Assembly (NCBI GenBank): GCA_016192845.1 | Contig: JACPTI010000042.1 | Coordinates: 1-64,000 of the forward strand | Reading direction: 5' to 3' | Source: Acidobacteriota bacterium | GTDB lineage: Bacteria; Acidobacteriota; Vicinamibacteria; Vicinamibacterales; UBA2999 | Length of the DNA stretch: 64,000 bases | Shown here: in pieces, positions 32,725 to 42,593 of the stretch | Position numbering within the stretch: position 1 is the first letter of the stretch | How the letters are laid out: each line of letters starts with the position of its first letter | The notes under the pieces: model-generated | Seen by the model: the letters and a program-made list of their open reading frames with translations, nothing else | The model's database searches: none | What the model was told of the DNA's origin: nothing | Program-made: the position numbers and the translations under genes

Positions 32725-35646
32725 ATGAAGATCTGCCGTCGCACGGGTTGGGCATTTTTCCTCATCCCCCTGGTCCTGGCGTCGCCGGGACTGGTGGCGT
32801 CGGCTGCCGCGCAGGGCGCCGGTGGTGTGATTACGGGCACGGTCCGGGACGCGCAGGGCGGCGTCCTGCCCGGTGTCACCCTGACGCTGCGCAACGTGGA
32901 AAGCGGCGCGGTCCGCACGGCCGTCAGCGAGGCGAACGGGACCTACCGCCTGCCCGGACTGCCGCCGGGACGCTACGATCTCGTCGCCGAGCTGGCGGGG
33001 TTTGCGAACGCCGCAGTCCAGGACATCACCATCACCATCGGTCTCGAGCTGCAGCGCGATCTGACGATGGCGCTCCAGGCGCTGCAGGAGACGGTGTCGG
33101 TCACGGCGGAGGCGCCCGTGATCGAGACGACGCAGACCGAGGTGGGATCCGTCATCACCAACGAGATGATGGACATGCTGCCGATTCCAGACCGGCAGGC
33201 CATCTCGCTGGCGCTCCTGCTGCCGGGCACCTCGATGGACGCGACCTCCGTGCGCCGGTCGCAGGCGAATATCGGGGCGGGCGGTGCGAACAACCAGATG
33301 AACGCGTATCACGCCGACGGCGTGATGAACTGGTCGAACAACTCGGGCCAGCAGCACCACGAGATTCCGCAGGCGGCGATCCGCGAGTTTCGTGTGAACA
33401 TCAGTCAGGCGACGGCAGAGTACGGGGGCAACGTCGCCGGCGTCGTGTCGACCGTGACGAAGAGCGGGACGAACCAGTTCCACGGTGAGATCTTCGAGTT
33501 CTTTCGCGACACGAGCCTGAACCGGCCGGACAAGTTCCAGCAGGAGCGGATCGACCGCTTCGGCGAGGAGAAGCCGGACTACCGGCGGCACCAGATCGGC
33601 GGCGGGTTCGGGGGTCCGATCATCCGGGATCGCCTGCATTTCTTCGGGGCCATCGAAACGCGCACCGAGGACAAGAACTTCACCGTCGACACCGGCCAGC
33701 CGCGGTTCTACGGCGCCCTGCACGGGACCTTCCCGACGCAGTACAAGCGGCGTCAGTATCTTGTCCGCGCCGATCTGCAGGTGTCGTCGCAGCAGAGCCT
33801 GTTCTGGCGCTATTCCTACGACTTCGAGCGCATCGACTGCGAGGACTGCGGCGGCACCAACGCGGCATTCAGCGATACGTTCGTCCAGTCGCCGCGGGAT
33901 CAGAACGTGGTCGCGCACACGTGGGTGATTGGCTCGCGGATGTTGAACGAGATCCGCACGCAGCTTCCCCCCTCGCACCTCAATCACCGCGCCGGACCTC
34001 CGGGAACTGATTTGTGGCCTCCGAGCCGGAAGTACGAGTTCCCGCCCGAGCGGTTTGCCCAGCACACGCCGATATTCGAGTTTCCCAGCCTGAATTGGGG
34101 CGCAAACGGGTGGTCGATGAACTGGACGGATCGCTTGGAGTTGCGAGACGACTTCTCGTACAGCCCGGGCAACCACACCTGGAAGTTCGGCGGCGCCTAC
34201 GTGCGGCTCTCCTCGCCCGAGGAGATCTCCGCCAATGTGCTCGGAACATGGATCTTCGACGACGATCAGTTCTTCGACGGTACCGCGGCGGCCATGGCGA
34301 ACCTGCGGAACCCGATTCAGTTCACCGCCTCCTTCCCACCGCTGCAGCGACAGCTGCACAACCACTGGATCCAGTGGTACGTGCAGGACCAGTGGCGGGT
34401 CCGGACCAACCTCACGGTCGAGCTCGGGATCCGCTACGACAACCAGTACAAGTCCTTCAACCAGGAGCTCGCTGACGATCCGGTCGAGGGGCTGCAGCTC
34501 CGCCCGCGGCTGCGGGAGTTGATCGATCCGGCCTCGCGCGGCGATCACAACAACTTCGGGCCGCGGCTCGGGTTCGCCTGGGATGTCAGGAGCGACGGCC
34601 GGTCGGTGGTCCGCGGCGCCTACGGCCGCTTCTACCAGTACGTCATGCAGGGTCAGGTGCGCCCCGAGCACGCGGCGCTGCGGCAGAGCAGCATCAACAT
34701 CCGGAATCCCGGGTATCCGGACCCGTACGGCGGCCTGTCGCCGGAGGCGTTCGTCCGCGTGTCGGCGACGCCGAACGTCAGCATCCTGGACGACGACCTC
34801 CGAAACGCGTCAGGCGACACCGCCACGGTGGGATTCTCGCAGGAGCTTCGGCCGAACCTGGCGGTCCATGTCGATGGCGTGTACACGAACATCCGTGACC
34901 TGGGCCAGATTCACCGGATCAACATGCCGGACCCGGTGACGGGGCTGCGGCCTCGGCCGACGTGGGGTGTAATCCAGCGGCGGACGTCGGCGGGAGAGCA
35001 CGAGTACCGGTCGCTTTTCGTGCGGCTCGACAGGCGGTTCGCCAACCGCCACCAGTACCTGCTGTCGTACACGCTGTCGAAGCAGGACAACAACGACCCG
35101 ACAGGCAACCTGATCGATTTCTACAACCCGGGCCTCAACTGGGGACCGGGTAGCGCAGATCGGCGCCACAATTTCGTGGCCAGCGGCTCGGTGCTGCTCC
35201 CGTTCGACGTCACGGTCGGGGCCGTGTGGACGCTGCGTTCGACGATGCCGTTCAGTGCCCTCGCGGGGCAGGACTTGAATCGGGACGGCGCGTCGAATAC
35301 TGACCTCGTTCCGGGAGCGACGCGAAACATGGGGAACCGGAACAACGCGCGCATGCTGGAGCTGGTCAACGCGTGGCGGGTGCAGAACAGGCGAGCGCCC
35401 ATTACCGAGGCTCAACTCGACACCAACGAGTTCAACCGGTTCGACGTGCGCGCCAGCAAGGGGTTCGGGCTCGGCGGCGGCCGGCAGATCGAGCTCATCG
35501 CCCAGGTGTTCAATCTCTTCGGCAAGGACAACCTGGGCGGGATCGGCGTCGGCTGGACGCAGAACGCCCTCTCCAACTCGTTCGGCCGGATTTCGTCGGC
35601 GCTGCCGCGCCAGGAGGCGGAGCTGGCGGTGCGGTTCCGGTTCTAG
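32725..35646 (+). CDS. Oar-like TonB-dependent receptor
   Basis: The 973-residue protein has a signal peptide (about 1-30), then a carboxypeptidase-regulatory domain (about 33-115; TVRDAQGGVLPGVTLTLRNV), a plug domain (about 120-240) and a long beta-barrel ending in RFRF with a terminal Phe. No TonB-box consensus was identified. It is an outer-membrane importer or adhesin-like receptor; the ligand is unknown. Acidobacteriota carry many such receptors. ACGGAGGA supports the start. The next gene starts 8 bases later, so the unknown exported genes at 35655 and 36654 probably belong to its operon. Confidence 0.88.
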   Translation: MKICRRTGWAFFLIPLVLASPGLVASAAAQGAGGVITGTVRDAQGGVLPGVTLTLRNVESGAVRTAVSEANGTYRLPGLPPGRYDLVAELAGFANAAVQDITITIGLELQRDLTMALQALQETVSVTAEAPVIETTQTEVGSVITNEMMDMLPIPDRQAISLALLLPGTSMDATSVRRSQANIGAGGANNQMNAYHADGVMNWSNNSGQQHHEIPQAAIREFRVNISQATAEYGGNVAGVVSTVTKSGTNQFHGEIFEFFRDTSLNRPDKFQQERIDRFGEEKPDYRRHQIGGGFGGPIIRDRLHFFGAIETRTEDKNFTVDTGQPRFYGALHGTFPTQYKRRQYLVRADLQVSSQQSLFWRYSYDFERIDCEDCGGTNAAFSDTFVQSPRDQNVVAHTWVIGSRMLNEIRTQLPPSHLNHRAGPPGTDLWPPSRKYEFPPERFAQHTPIFEFPSLNWGANGWSMNWTDRLELRDDFSYSPGNHTWKFGGAYVRLSSPEEISANVLGTWIFDDDQFFDGTAAAMANLRNPIQFTASFPPLQRQLHNHWIQWYVQDQWRVRTNLTVELGIRYDNQYKSFNQELADDPVEGLQLRPRLRELIDPASRGDHNNFGPRLGFAWDVRSDGRSVVRGAYGRFYQYVMQGQVRPEHAALRQSSINIRNPGYPDPYGGLSPEAFVRVSATPNVSILDDDLRNASGDTATVGFSQELRPNLAVHVDGVYTNIRDLGQIHRINMPDPVTGLRPRPTWGVIQRRTSAGEHEYRSLFVRLDRRFANRHQYLLSYTLSKQDNNDPTGNLIDFYNPGLNWGPGSADRRHNFVASGSVLLPFDVTVGAVWTLRSTMPFSALAGQDLNRDGASNTDLVPGATRNMGNRNNARMLELVNAWRVQNRRAPITEAQLDTNEFNRFDVRASKGFGLGGGRQIELIAQVFNLFGKDNLGGIGVGWTQNALSNSFGRISSALPRQEAELAVRFRF

Positions 35647-35654
35647 GGTCCCCC

Positions 35655-36605
35655 ATGTCCCGCCACGATTCCGGCAGGGTGCTCCGCTGGAGCGCCCTGC
35701 CTGCCGCCGTTGTCGCCCTCCTCCTGTCGAGCCATTCGGGGCCAGCAGCCGGCCAATCGTCGGCGCCGTTTGCCACGCCTCCGCCGGGATCGCCGCCGGC
35801 CAAGATCCGCCCGTACGGGGAAGTCGCCGGCTGTCCCGAGGAGCCGGCGCTCTTCCACCGCTGCGCCACTGAAAAGGCGAAGACGTTCACCCCGCCGCGG
35901 ACGCCCGAGGGCGTGCCCGACTTTCAGGGCCACTGGGGACGGATCGGGATCCGCAACATGGAGAACATCGAGGAGCATCCTGAAACGATGGACGGCTCCG
36001 GCGGCCGGAGCGCGATCGTCGATCCGCCCGACGGCCGGATTCCGTACCAGCCGTGGGCGGCGGCCAAGCGCGACGCCCATTTCTCGACGTACCTCGATGC
36101 CGCGCAGCTGTGCCTCCCGCACGGTGCGCCGCGGTTCGCGTACGGCGGCACGAAACTCCTGCTGCAGAGCCCGGGCTACGTCTTCATGCTTAACGACTAC
36201 GCCGACACGTACCGGATCATTCCGACCGACGGCCGCCCGCATCTCGGCCCCGCCATCCGGCTGTGGGAAGGGGATCTGCGGGGACGCTGGGAGGGCAACA
36301 CGCTCGTCATCGACGTCACCAACCAGCTGGCCTTGAGCCAGATCGACCACGTCGGCAACTTCGTCAGCGAGTACGCGCACGTCGTCGAGCGCCTGACGAT
36401 GATCGACCGCGACGTCATTCATTACACGGCGACGATCGAGGACCCCAAGGTGTTCACGCGGCCGTGGACGATCGCGTTCGGATGGCGGCGCAACACGAGC
36501 CCCGATATCGAGCTCTGGGAGCAGGGGTGCTGGGAGGGCGTGCAGTTCGCGCTGAAGCACACCGACTACGGGCTCAAGCGCTATCCGGGCGCATTCGCGA
36601 AATAA
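35655..36605 (+). CDS. Exported protein of unknown function (GRWEGDTLVV family)
   Basis: The 316-residue protein has a signal peptide (about 1-34). The signature LRGRWEGNTLVIDVTNQLAL and TIEDPKVFTRPWTIAFGWRR matches the family also found at 17228, 18302, 19566 and 36654. Its GVPDFQGHWGRIGIRNMENI opening resembles PDLSGIWQ in relatives. It starts 8 bases after the receptor stop, which argues for a receptor-linked periplasmic role. The function is unknown. Confidence 0.82.
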   Translation: MSRHDSGRVLRWSALPAAVVALLLSSHSGPAAGQSSAPFATPPPGSPPAKIRPYGEVAGCPEEPALFHRCATEKAKTFTPPRTPEGVPDFQGHWGRIGIRNMENIEEHPETMDGSGGRSAIVDPPDGRIPYQPWAAAKRDAHFSTYLDAAQLCLPHGAPRFAYGGTKLLLQSPGYVFMLNDYADTYRIIPTDGRPHLGPAIRLWEGDLRGRWEGNTLVIDVTNQLALSQIDHVGNFVSEYAHVVERLTMIDRDVIHYTATIEDPKVFTRPWTIAFGWRRNTSPDIELWEQGCWEGVQFALKHTDYGLKRYPGAFAK

Positions 36606-36653
36606 ATTCTGTCAAGCGCACGAAGACGATCGGCCACAAAGGGCACGAAGAAC

Positions 36654-37418
36654 ATGAAGCACTTGGCTCCACGCGGCGCGCTGCTGGCGTTGATACTGGG
36701 GGGCGCGGCCTGGCTCGCGGTCGCCCGAACACCTGCGCAGGTAGCCGTACCGTCCGCAGCGCCCCCGGTGCCCCGCGCGGCTGGCGGACGGCCGGACCTT
36801 TCCGGCATCTGGCAGGCGCTCAACACCGCATCGTGGAACATTCAGGACCATCAGGCGGAGAAGGACGTTCCCGCGGGCCAGGGCATCGTCGAAGGGAACG
36901 AGATCCCCTATCTCCCCTGGGCGGCGGCGAAGCGCGAGGAGAACTACAGGAACCGGCTCACCGCGGATCCGCTCGTGAAGTGCTCGCAGCCCGGCGTGCC
37001 GCGCATCATGTACATGCCGTACCCGTTCCAGATCGTGCAGGCGCCGACGTACGTCGCATTCCTGTTCGAGTACGCGCACACGCCCCGCCACATCCGCCTG
37101 AGCGGCGCGCACCCGCCCGGCCCGATCGAATGGGCGCTCGGTGACTCCCGCGGCCGCTGGGAGGGCGAGACGCTCGTCGTGGACGTCGTGCACTTCAACG
37201 ACCAGACCTGGTTCGACCGGGCGGGCAACTTTCACGGCGAGCAGATGCACCTGGTCGAGCGGTTCACCCTGACGGATCGCGACCACATCCAGTACGAGGT
37301 CACGGTCGAGGATCCGAAGGTCTTCTCGAGGCCGTGGAAGATGACGATGCCGCTGTACCGCCGCGTCGAGAAGAACGTGCAGATTCTCGACTACGTCTGT
37401 CAATCGTTTCAGTCCTGA
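36654..37418 (+). CDS. Exported protein of unknown function (GRWEGDTLVV family), short form
   Basis: The 254-residue protein has a signal peptide (about 1-28, LLALILGGAAWLAVA), then GRPDLSGIWQALNTASWNIQ, SRGRWEGETLVVDVVHFNDQ and TVEDPKVFSRPWKMTMPLYR. It is closest in plan to 17228-18196 but lacks that gene's C-terminal about 40-residue extension. A CACGAAG-word leader precedes the ATG. The function is unknown. Confidence 0.82.
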   Translation: MKHLAPRGALLALILGGAAWLAVARTPAQVAVPSAAPPVPRAAGGRPDLSGIWQALNTASWNIQDHQAEKDVPAGQGIVEGNEIPYLPWAAAKREENYRNRLTADPLVKCSQPGVPRIMYMPYPFQIVQAPTYVAFLFEYAHTPRHIRLSGAHPPGPIEWALGDSRGRWEGETLVVDVVHFNDQTWFDRAGNFHGEQMHLVERFTLTDRDHIQYEVTVEDPKVFSRPWKMTMPLYRRVEKNVQILDYVCQSFQS

Positions 37419-37434
37419 CGCCCGGAGGGCCACG

Positions 37435-38577
37435 ATGCGACTGCTCCTCTGTCTTGCTGCGATCGCGGTGAGCGCGGTGCTGGTCTCCGCGCAGGGCCGC
37501 ACGAAGACGCTCGACATCTACGTCGTCGACGTGGAAGGGGGCAACGCGACGCTCTTCGTGACGCCCTTGGGAGAATCGCTCCTCATCGACACGGGAAACG
37601 GAGGGGCCGCAGCGGCCCGCGACGCGCGGCGCATCCTCGATGCCGCCAGAAACGCGGGGATCGCGCGGATCGACCACCTGATCACCACGCATTACCACGG
37701 TGATCATGTGGGTGGGCTCGAGGCGCTCGCGGCGCAGATCCCGATACGCCACTTCATCGATCACGGGCCAAACGTGCAGCCCAACGCGGCCATCGATACG
37801 TTCCTGCAGAAGACGTATCCGGAGCTGTACAGGCGAGGCCCACATACGGTAGCCAAGGCCGGCGACCGGATCCCCATCGCGGGCATCGACGTCCGAGTCG
37901 TGGCGTCGGCCGCAGCCGCCACCGCGACCCCGCTGCCCGGCGCCGGCGGCCGGAATCCCTATTGCGCGACGTTCAAACCTCACACAGTCAATCCCGTCTC
38001 AGGACAGCCTGTCGGGAACACCGAGGACGAACAGTCGGTCGGGACGTACGTGACGTTTGGGAGTTTCAGAGCCCTCTACCTCGGCGACCTGCCGTGGAAC
38101 CAGGAATTCGAGCTCATGTGTCCGACGAACCGGATCGGGACCGTGGACCTGTTCGTGGTGTCGCGCCACGGCCAGCCGAGCTCGAATTCCGAGGCGCTCG
38201 TCCACGCGATTCGGCCGCGTGTCGCGGTCATCAACAACGGCACGCGAAAAGGCGGACAACCCGACGCGATGCGCATCCTGTATTCATCCCCCGGCCTCGA
38301 AGATGTGTGGCAGATTCATTTCTCGCTGCTCGGCGGCCAGGAGTACACGGTGCCCGGGCTGTTCATCGCGAACGGCGTCGACGATCAGCCGGCCGCCATG
38401 CCGATCCCGCCGATGCCGCTGCCGCCGCCCGGCCCGAACGCGCCGCCTCCGCCGGCGCACAATGGGCCCGCGTACTGGATCAAGGTGTCGGCGCAGGAAG
38501 ACGGCACGTTCACCGTCACGAACGCGCGCAACGGTTTCTCGAAGGTGTACCGGCGGGAGCTGTCAGGCACGCGCTGA
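37435..38577 (+). CDS. Exported MBL-fold hydrolase (ComEC/Rec2-like catalytic domain)
   Basis: The 380-residue protein has a signal peptide (residues 1-20). The metallo-beta-lactamase domain runs from about 25 to 300, with TTHYHGDHVGGLEA and the later Asp/His ligands in ALYLGDLPW and SRHGQPSS. This form resembles the MBL domain of DNA-uptake protein ComEC, but it stands alone without membrane helices. The substrate is unknown. A proline-rich linker (PPMPLPPPGPNAPPPPAHN) leads to a short C-terminal domain. It follows the unknown exported gene by 16 bases, the last gene of that run. Confidence 0.83.
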   Translation: MRLLLCLAAIAVSAVLVSAQGRTKTLDIYVVDVEGGNATLFVTPLGESLLIDTGNGGAAAARDARRILDAARNAGIARIDHLITTHYHGDHVGGLEALAAQIPIRHFIDHGPNVQPNAAIDTFLQKTYPELYRRGPHTVAKAGDRIPIAGIDVRVVASAAAATATPLPGAGGRNPYCATFKPHTVNPVSGQPVGNTEDEQSVGTYVTFGSFRALYLGDLPWNQEFELMCPTNRIGTVDLFVVSRHGQPSSNSEALVHAIRPRVAVINNGTRKGGQPDAMRILYSSPGLEDVWQIHFSLLGGQEYTVPGLFIANGVDDQPAAMPIPPMPLPPPGPNAPPPPAHNGPAYWIKVSAQEDGTFTVTNARNGFSKVYRRELSGTR

Positions 38578-38921
38578 ACCACCACCAGCGCCTAGGAGAT
38601 CGAGAAGGGGCGGCATCTCTGGCCGCCACAGTCCTTCGATAAGCGCGTTCCTCGGTTGTGCCTTCGCCGACCGCGACCATTCGCGGTCGGCGTCGGGGAC
38701 TCTGCCTGGCAGTGCGAAAGACGACGACGTCGCAGCGCCCTCTGAATTCGTCAGAACTGAGATGGTCCCGGCCACGAAAAGCAGTTGTTTGTCTGCGGGT
38801 GCGATCACGGGCGTGCGCAGCAGCGGCTGCGCTCTTCAGGTGATCTGACGAGCAATGAGGCATAAGGAAGTGAGTCCGAGAACGCCCGTTATCGGACCAT
38901 CGACATGGGACTCGGGCACCT
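38578..38921. other. Gene-free gap
   Basis: No reading frame here looks like a protein. I see no clear repeat family apart from short CTGCTGTCTCCTG words at the proC end. Confidence 0.6.
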
Positions 38922-39854
38922 TTATCCTCTCTGCTGTCTCCTGTCTGCTGTCTTCTGTCCTTTTCGTCTTGGCCCCTCGTCGCGCGCAGCCTCTTGCTCG
39001 AGCCGCTCCAGCGCCTTGCTGTTGAGATCGCCCAGCGCGACGCTACGCTGATAGGCCGCGAGCACCGCCTTCGAGAGCACGGTTCGAAAACCGCCTTTCT
39101 CGAGCTGATAGAGTGCTTCGGCGCTGGTCCCTCCTGGCGACGTTACCAGGTTCCTCATCTCGGCTGGATGCACGCTGGACTTCTGGGCGAAGATAGCCGA
39201 GCCGCGCACCGTCTGCACGACCAGCTCGCGCGCGTCGGCGCGGGAAAACCCCAGGTGCACCGCCGCATCGATCAGCGCTTCCATGAGGAGAAACACGTAC
39301 GACGGCCCCGTACCGCTTACGGCCGTCGCCATGTCGAGAAAGCTCTCGTCCTCGACGTACAGTTGATGTCCTAGCGCCTCGATGATGGCTACCGCTTGTT
39401 CTCGTTGGGCCGGCGAGACTTCGGAGGTTGCCGTCCACACGGTCATGCCCTCGCCGACTTGCGCCGGCGTGTTGGGCATCGTGCGCACGATGGCCTTGTG
39501 CCGCAGGCCACGGCGAATCGAATCGATTCGGGCGCCCGCGACAATCGACAGCACGAGCGCCGAGGGATGGATCGAGCCGCGAAGGTCGGTGAACACGGCA
39601 GGGAGCACCTGTGGTTTGACGGCGAGCACCACGACCTGCCCCCGTCGCGCGGCCGTCTGATTATCGTGCGTTGTATGAATATGAAACCGCTCGCGGACCT
39701 CGTGCAGCCGCTCGCGATGCTTGTCGCTGGCGGTGATGGCCTCGGGCGCGATGAGGTGCCGGTTGAGGAGGCCGCCAATCATGGCCGCACCCATGGCGCC
39801 GGCGCCAATGAACGAGAGGTGGGCCTGATCGAGGGCATTGGCAGTCTTCGTCAA
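38922..39854 (-). CDS. proC: Pyrroline-5-carboxylate reductase
   Basis: The 310-residue protein catalyses the last step of proline synthesis. It has the NAD(P) motif FIGAGAMGAAMIGG, the conserved VLAVKPQVLPAV, RTMPNTPAQVGEG and AVSGTGPSYVFLLMEALIDA, followed by the C-terminal TSPGGTSAEALYQLE dimer helices. A TTG start at 39854 is required; no ATG lies before the Rossmann motif. The last about 20 residues (RRKGQKTADRRQQRG) come from CTGTCTCCTGTCTGCTG words and extend past the usual family end, a sign that the old stop was lost to the repeat. It is cytoplasmic and monocistronic. Confidence 0.92.
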   Translation of the reverse strand: MTKTANALDQAHLSFIGAGAMGAAMIGGLLNRHLIAPEAITASDKHRERLHEVRERFHIHTTHDNQTAARRGQVVVLAVKPQVLPAVFTDLRGSIHPSALVLSIVAGARIDSIRRGLRHKAIVRTMPNTPAQVGEGMTVWTATSEVSPAQREQAVAIIEALGHQLYVEDESFLDMATAVSGTGPSYVFLLMEALIDAAVHLGFSRADARELVVQTVRGSAIFAQKSSVHPAEMRNLVTSPGGTSAEALYQLEKGGFRTVLSKAVLAAYQRSVALGDLNSKALERLEQEAARDEGPRRKGQKTADRRQQRG

Positions 39855-40076
39855 AGGCGAACCTCAAAAAGGGAGACAGGAGGCAGAAGCAGACTCTCAC
39901 CCGCGCCTACCCGCCCCTGACGCAGCATATTTTATTATGTGTACAACGCATTCAATGCCAACTCCATCCTCTGTCTGAACAACCGCTACAGGGCGGCACG
40001 GCTGAATGCGCAGGACATTCTTGCCGGGCGTCTGACAAGAGTCGGGCGTTCTAGCTTCTGACGAAACGGAGGAAAT

Positions 40077-41753
40077 ATGAAGAGGGTGCTACTCTTGGCG
40101 GGTCTGGGGCTGTGGCTGTCGGCCGGATCCGCCTCCGCACAGGGCGTGATTTCCGGCACCATCACCGGCCCGGACGGGAAGCCGTTGCGAGCGGTGTTCG
40201 TGCGCGCCGAACACACCGGCAGTCCGAACGTCGACGAGCTGCGTGGAGGGGCTGGCACGCACAAGACGACGAGCGTCCTGTCGAACAACCAGGGCCAGTA
40301 TGTGATCGACGGCCTGACGCCCGGCAGCTACCAGGTCTGGACGTGGGCGATCGGGTACCGCGGCACGCCAGCGAGAACGACCATCACTGTCCAGCAGGGC
40401 CAGACCGGCAAGGCGGACTTCAAGATGCGCACCTCGCCGGTGCAGTGGCACGAGCTCTCCAAGGCGCAGGCGGCCGTCCTCCTGCCCGAGGCGCCGGGGC
40501 GAGAACAGTTCATGACGAACTGCATGAACTGCCACGGCATGGGGCAGATTACTGGCCGTCGCGACTACGACGGCTGGATCGATGCCATCGACGTGATGCG
40601 CCGCCGTGGCATCACGACTGTGCAGCCGCAGGTAGCGGATGAAGTGGCGAAGTGCCTGGCGGCGGTGCTCGGGCCCGATTCGAAGACGCCGCAGTCGCCG
40701 TCACAACTGCCGGCCTGGAAGGAAGTCCAGATCCAGTGGAGTGACGAGGCGCTCAACATCGTCTATGTCGACTACCCTGTGAATCAGGGCACGAATCGGC
40801 CGGGCACTGGTTATTCCGACAAGGCGGGCAACGTCTGGATGGAGATGGAGAACGGGCTGGCGAGGCTGAATCCGGCCACCGGCGAGACGACGCTGTGGCA
40901 GATGCCGGCGGGCCAGGGCGGCGGCATCCACGAAGTGCTGCCGCTGCCGGATGGGAGCGTCTGGCTCACCGTCACCACTGCGAACAAGCTGGCGCGCTTC
41001 AACACCCGCACGCAGGACTTCGAGATCTATGCCGACCCCTACAAGGCGCCGCGCGTGAAGCAAATCGACCCAAACACGCCAATCTGGGAGAGGCCGAGAG
41101 TACAGCCGGGTGAGGGGGCGCTCGGGAGGAAGCACACAGCCCTGGCCGATCACGAAGGGAACATCTGGGCCACCGGACGTCCGCTGGTGAGGTTCAACCC
41201 GGAGACCAAGCAGTGGACCGGGTTTCCCGAGGTGCCCGACGCGTACGGCATTGCCGTCGATCAAGCAGGGAACGTCTGGTTTGCCGAGTTCAACGCCGCC
41301 GAGACCGGCAGCATCGGCAAGGTCGACCCGAAGACCGGGAAGGTGACCAAGTACATACCGCCGCCCGACATCCACAACGGCCGCCCGCGGCGTCTGAAGA
41401 TCGATTCTCGCGGCAACATCTGGTTCGGGCAGTATTTCAATGGCTCAATCGCGAAATTCGATCCGAAGACCGAGCAGTTCACCGTCTACAAGCTGCCCGG
41501 TCCCCATCCGACGATCTACGGTCTCGGTGTCGACCACAACGACAACATCTGGGGCGTCTCACACTTCAACGAGGCGACGTATCGAATTGATCCGTCAGGG
41601 AGGATGGTGGCCTATCCAAGCCCGTATATCAGCCGAGGGACGAGAGACCTGTGGCCCGATGCGCAGGGGCGCATGTGGTATGGGGCCCAGCCGGAATTCA
41701 AGGTGGGATACTTCTACGTGCGGGATCAGGCAGGACGCCTGAGCCAGCGATAG
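40077..41753 (+). CDS. Exported regulatory-domain / haem / Vgb-like propeller protein
   Basis: The 558-residue protein has a signal peptide (residues 1-22), a regulatory domain (about 24-115; GVISGTITGPDGKPLRAVFV), a haem site CMNCHGMGQ near 155 and a propeller with GNVWMEMENG, GNVWFAEFNA and GNIWFGQYFN blades. It has the same architecture and nearly the same length as 1948-3621. GGAGG is 3 bases before the ATG. No partner gene adjoins. The function is unknown beyond an exported haem protein. Confidence 0.86.
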   Translation: MKRVLLLAGLGLWLSAGSASAQGVISGTITGPDGKPLRAVFVRAEHTGSPNVDELRGGAGTHKTTSVLSNNQGQYVIDGLTPGSYQVWTWAIGYRGTPARTTITVQQGQTGKADFKMRTSPVQWHELSKAQAAVLLPEAPGREQFMTNCMNCHGMGQITGRRDYDGWIDAIDVMRRRGITTVQPQVADEVAKCLAAVLGPDSKTPQSPSQLPAWKEVQIQWSDEALNIVYVDYPVNQGTNRPGTGYSDKAGNVWMEMENGLARLNPATGETTLWQMPAGQGGGIHEVLPLPDGSVWLTVTTANKLARFNTRTQDFEIYADPYKAPRVKQIDPNTPIWERPRVQPGEGALGRKHTALADHEGNIWATGRPLVRFNPETKQWTGFPEVPDAYGIAVDQAGNVWFAEFNAAETGSIGKVDPKTGKVTKYIPPPDIHNGRPRRLKIDSRGNIWFGQYFNGSIAKFDPKTEQFTVYKLPGPHPTIYGLGVDHNDNIWGVSHFNEATYRIDPSGRMVAYPSPYISRGTRDLWPDAQGRMWYGAQPEFKVGYFYVRDQAGRLSQR

Positions 41754-41869
41754 CGGGCCACAGTGGCGAGGCAGGGGCTTCGTGAGCCCCTGCCCCTACG
41801 ATTGGATGTCGGAGCCTACCTCGCGTCAGGACGTCGACGCATACAACTGATGACAGGCATATATGCAGG

Positions 41870-41995
41870 GAGCTGCGGGACAGCGTCTTTCGCCGGTTCA
41901 TGCTAACAGTCGCTCCTGGCTTCATCGCGCGGCGAGTACAGGTGACGGTAACAACAGCGGCGGGGACGAGCAACTCCGTCCCCTACACGTTCCGA
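41870..41995 (+). pseudogene. Possible IPT/TIG domain remnant
   Basis: In one frame from about 41900 the peptide APGFIARRVQVTVTTAAGTS followed by NSVPYTF looks like the end of an immunoglobulin-like IPT/TIG fold. Nothing coherent precedes or follows it. It is probably the relic of a larger exported protein. Confidence 0.35.
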
Positions 41996-42167
41996 ACATG
42001 GCCGCGAAAGCGACAGGTATGCGGAACGACCGCCACCCATCGGCGGATCAGCCCTGATGAATCCGAAGTAACGCTGCACTGATTCCTGATTCCTGCGACG
42101 GTCATCGGCCGTCCCTTGGCGACTGCTCAGGACCAATCGGTGGCAACACGCAGCCTGCGGTGAGATC

Positions 42168-42593
42168 TCAACTATCCTCGGACGTGATCGAATCGAGGTA
42201 CTCTTGCCATTCGTCCTTTGGCTTTCGCAGAAGCCAAATGCAGTCGCGCAACCAAGGATTCCAGGTACCCGCGAGTGGAATGAACGCCGCGAATCGGTAT
42301 CCCAGGGACCAGAGGATCAGTGCGATCGAAATCAGAATCAGGACGACGCCGAGGTTATACCTCAAATGCGACCGCTGATACAGGAGTACATCGTCGCGCT
42401 CGACGGCGTCTGTGATGATCTCAGCGGCATGCGCGAACAACAAGAAGGCAATAAGAAGTAGGAACACGCAGACCTGGATCAAAAGCGTGCGCTCCGACAG
42501 CGCAACGACTATGGCGACCAGGCCTCCCGCGAAGGATGCGAAGATCGAATTGACCGCAATCATGCCATCGCAGCCGGAACGCCATCGCTTCAT
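42168..42593 (-). CDS. Small membrane protein of unknown function
   Basis: The 141-residue protein has three predicted membrane segments (NSIFASFAGGLVAIVVALSE, LLIQVCVFLLLIAFLLFAHA, GVVLILISIALILWSLGYRF) and a charged tail (LLRKPKDEWQEYLDS). It overlaps the acetyltransferase gene by 4 bases (ATGA), so the two are translationally coupled. No family was recognised. Confidence 0.7.
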   Translation of the reverse strand: MKRWRSGCDGMIAVNSIFASFAGGLVAIVVALSERTLLIQVCVFLLLIAFLLFAHAAEIITDAVERDDVLLYQRSHLRYNLGVVLILISIALILWSLGYRFAAFIPLAGTWNPWLRDCIWLLRKPKDEWQEYLDSITSEDS

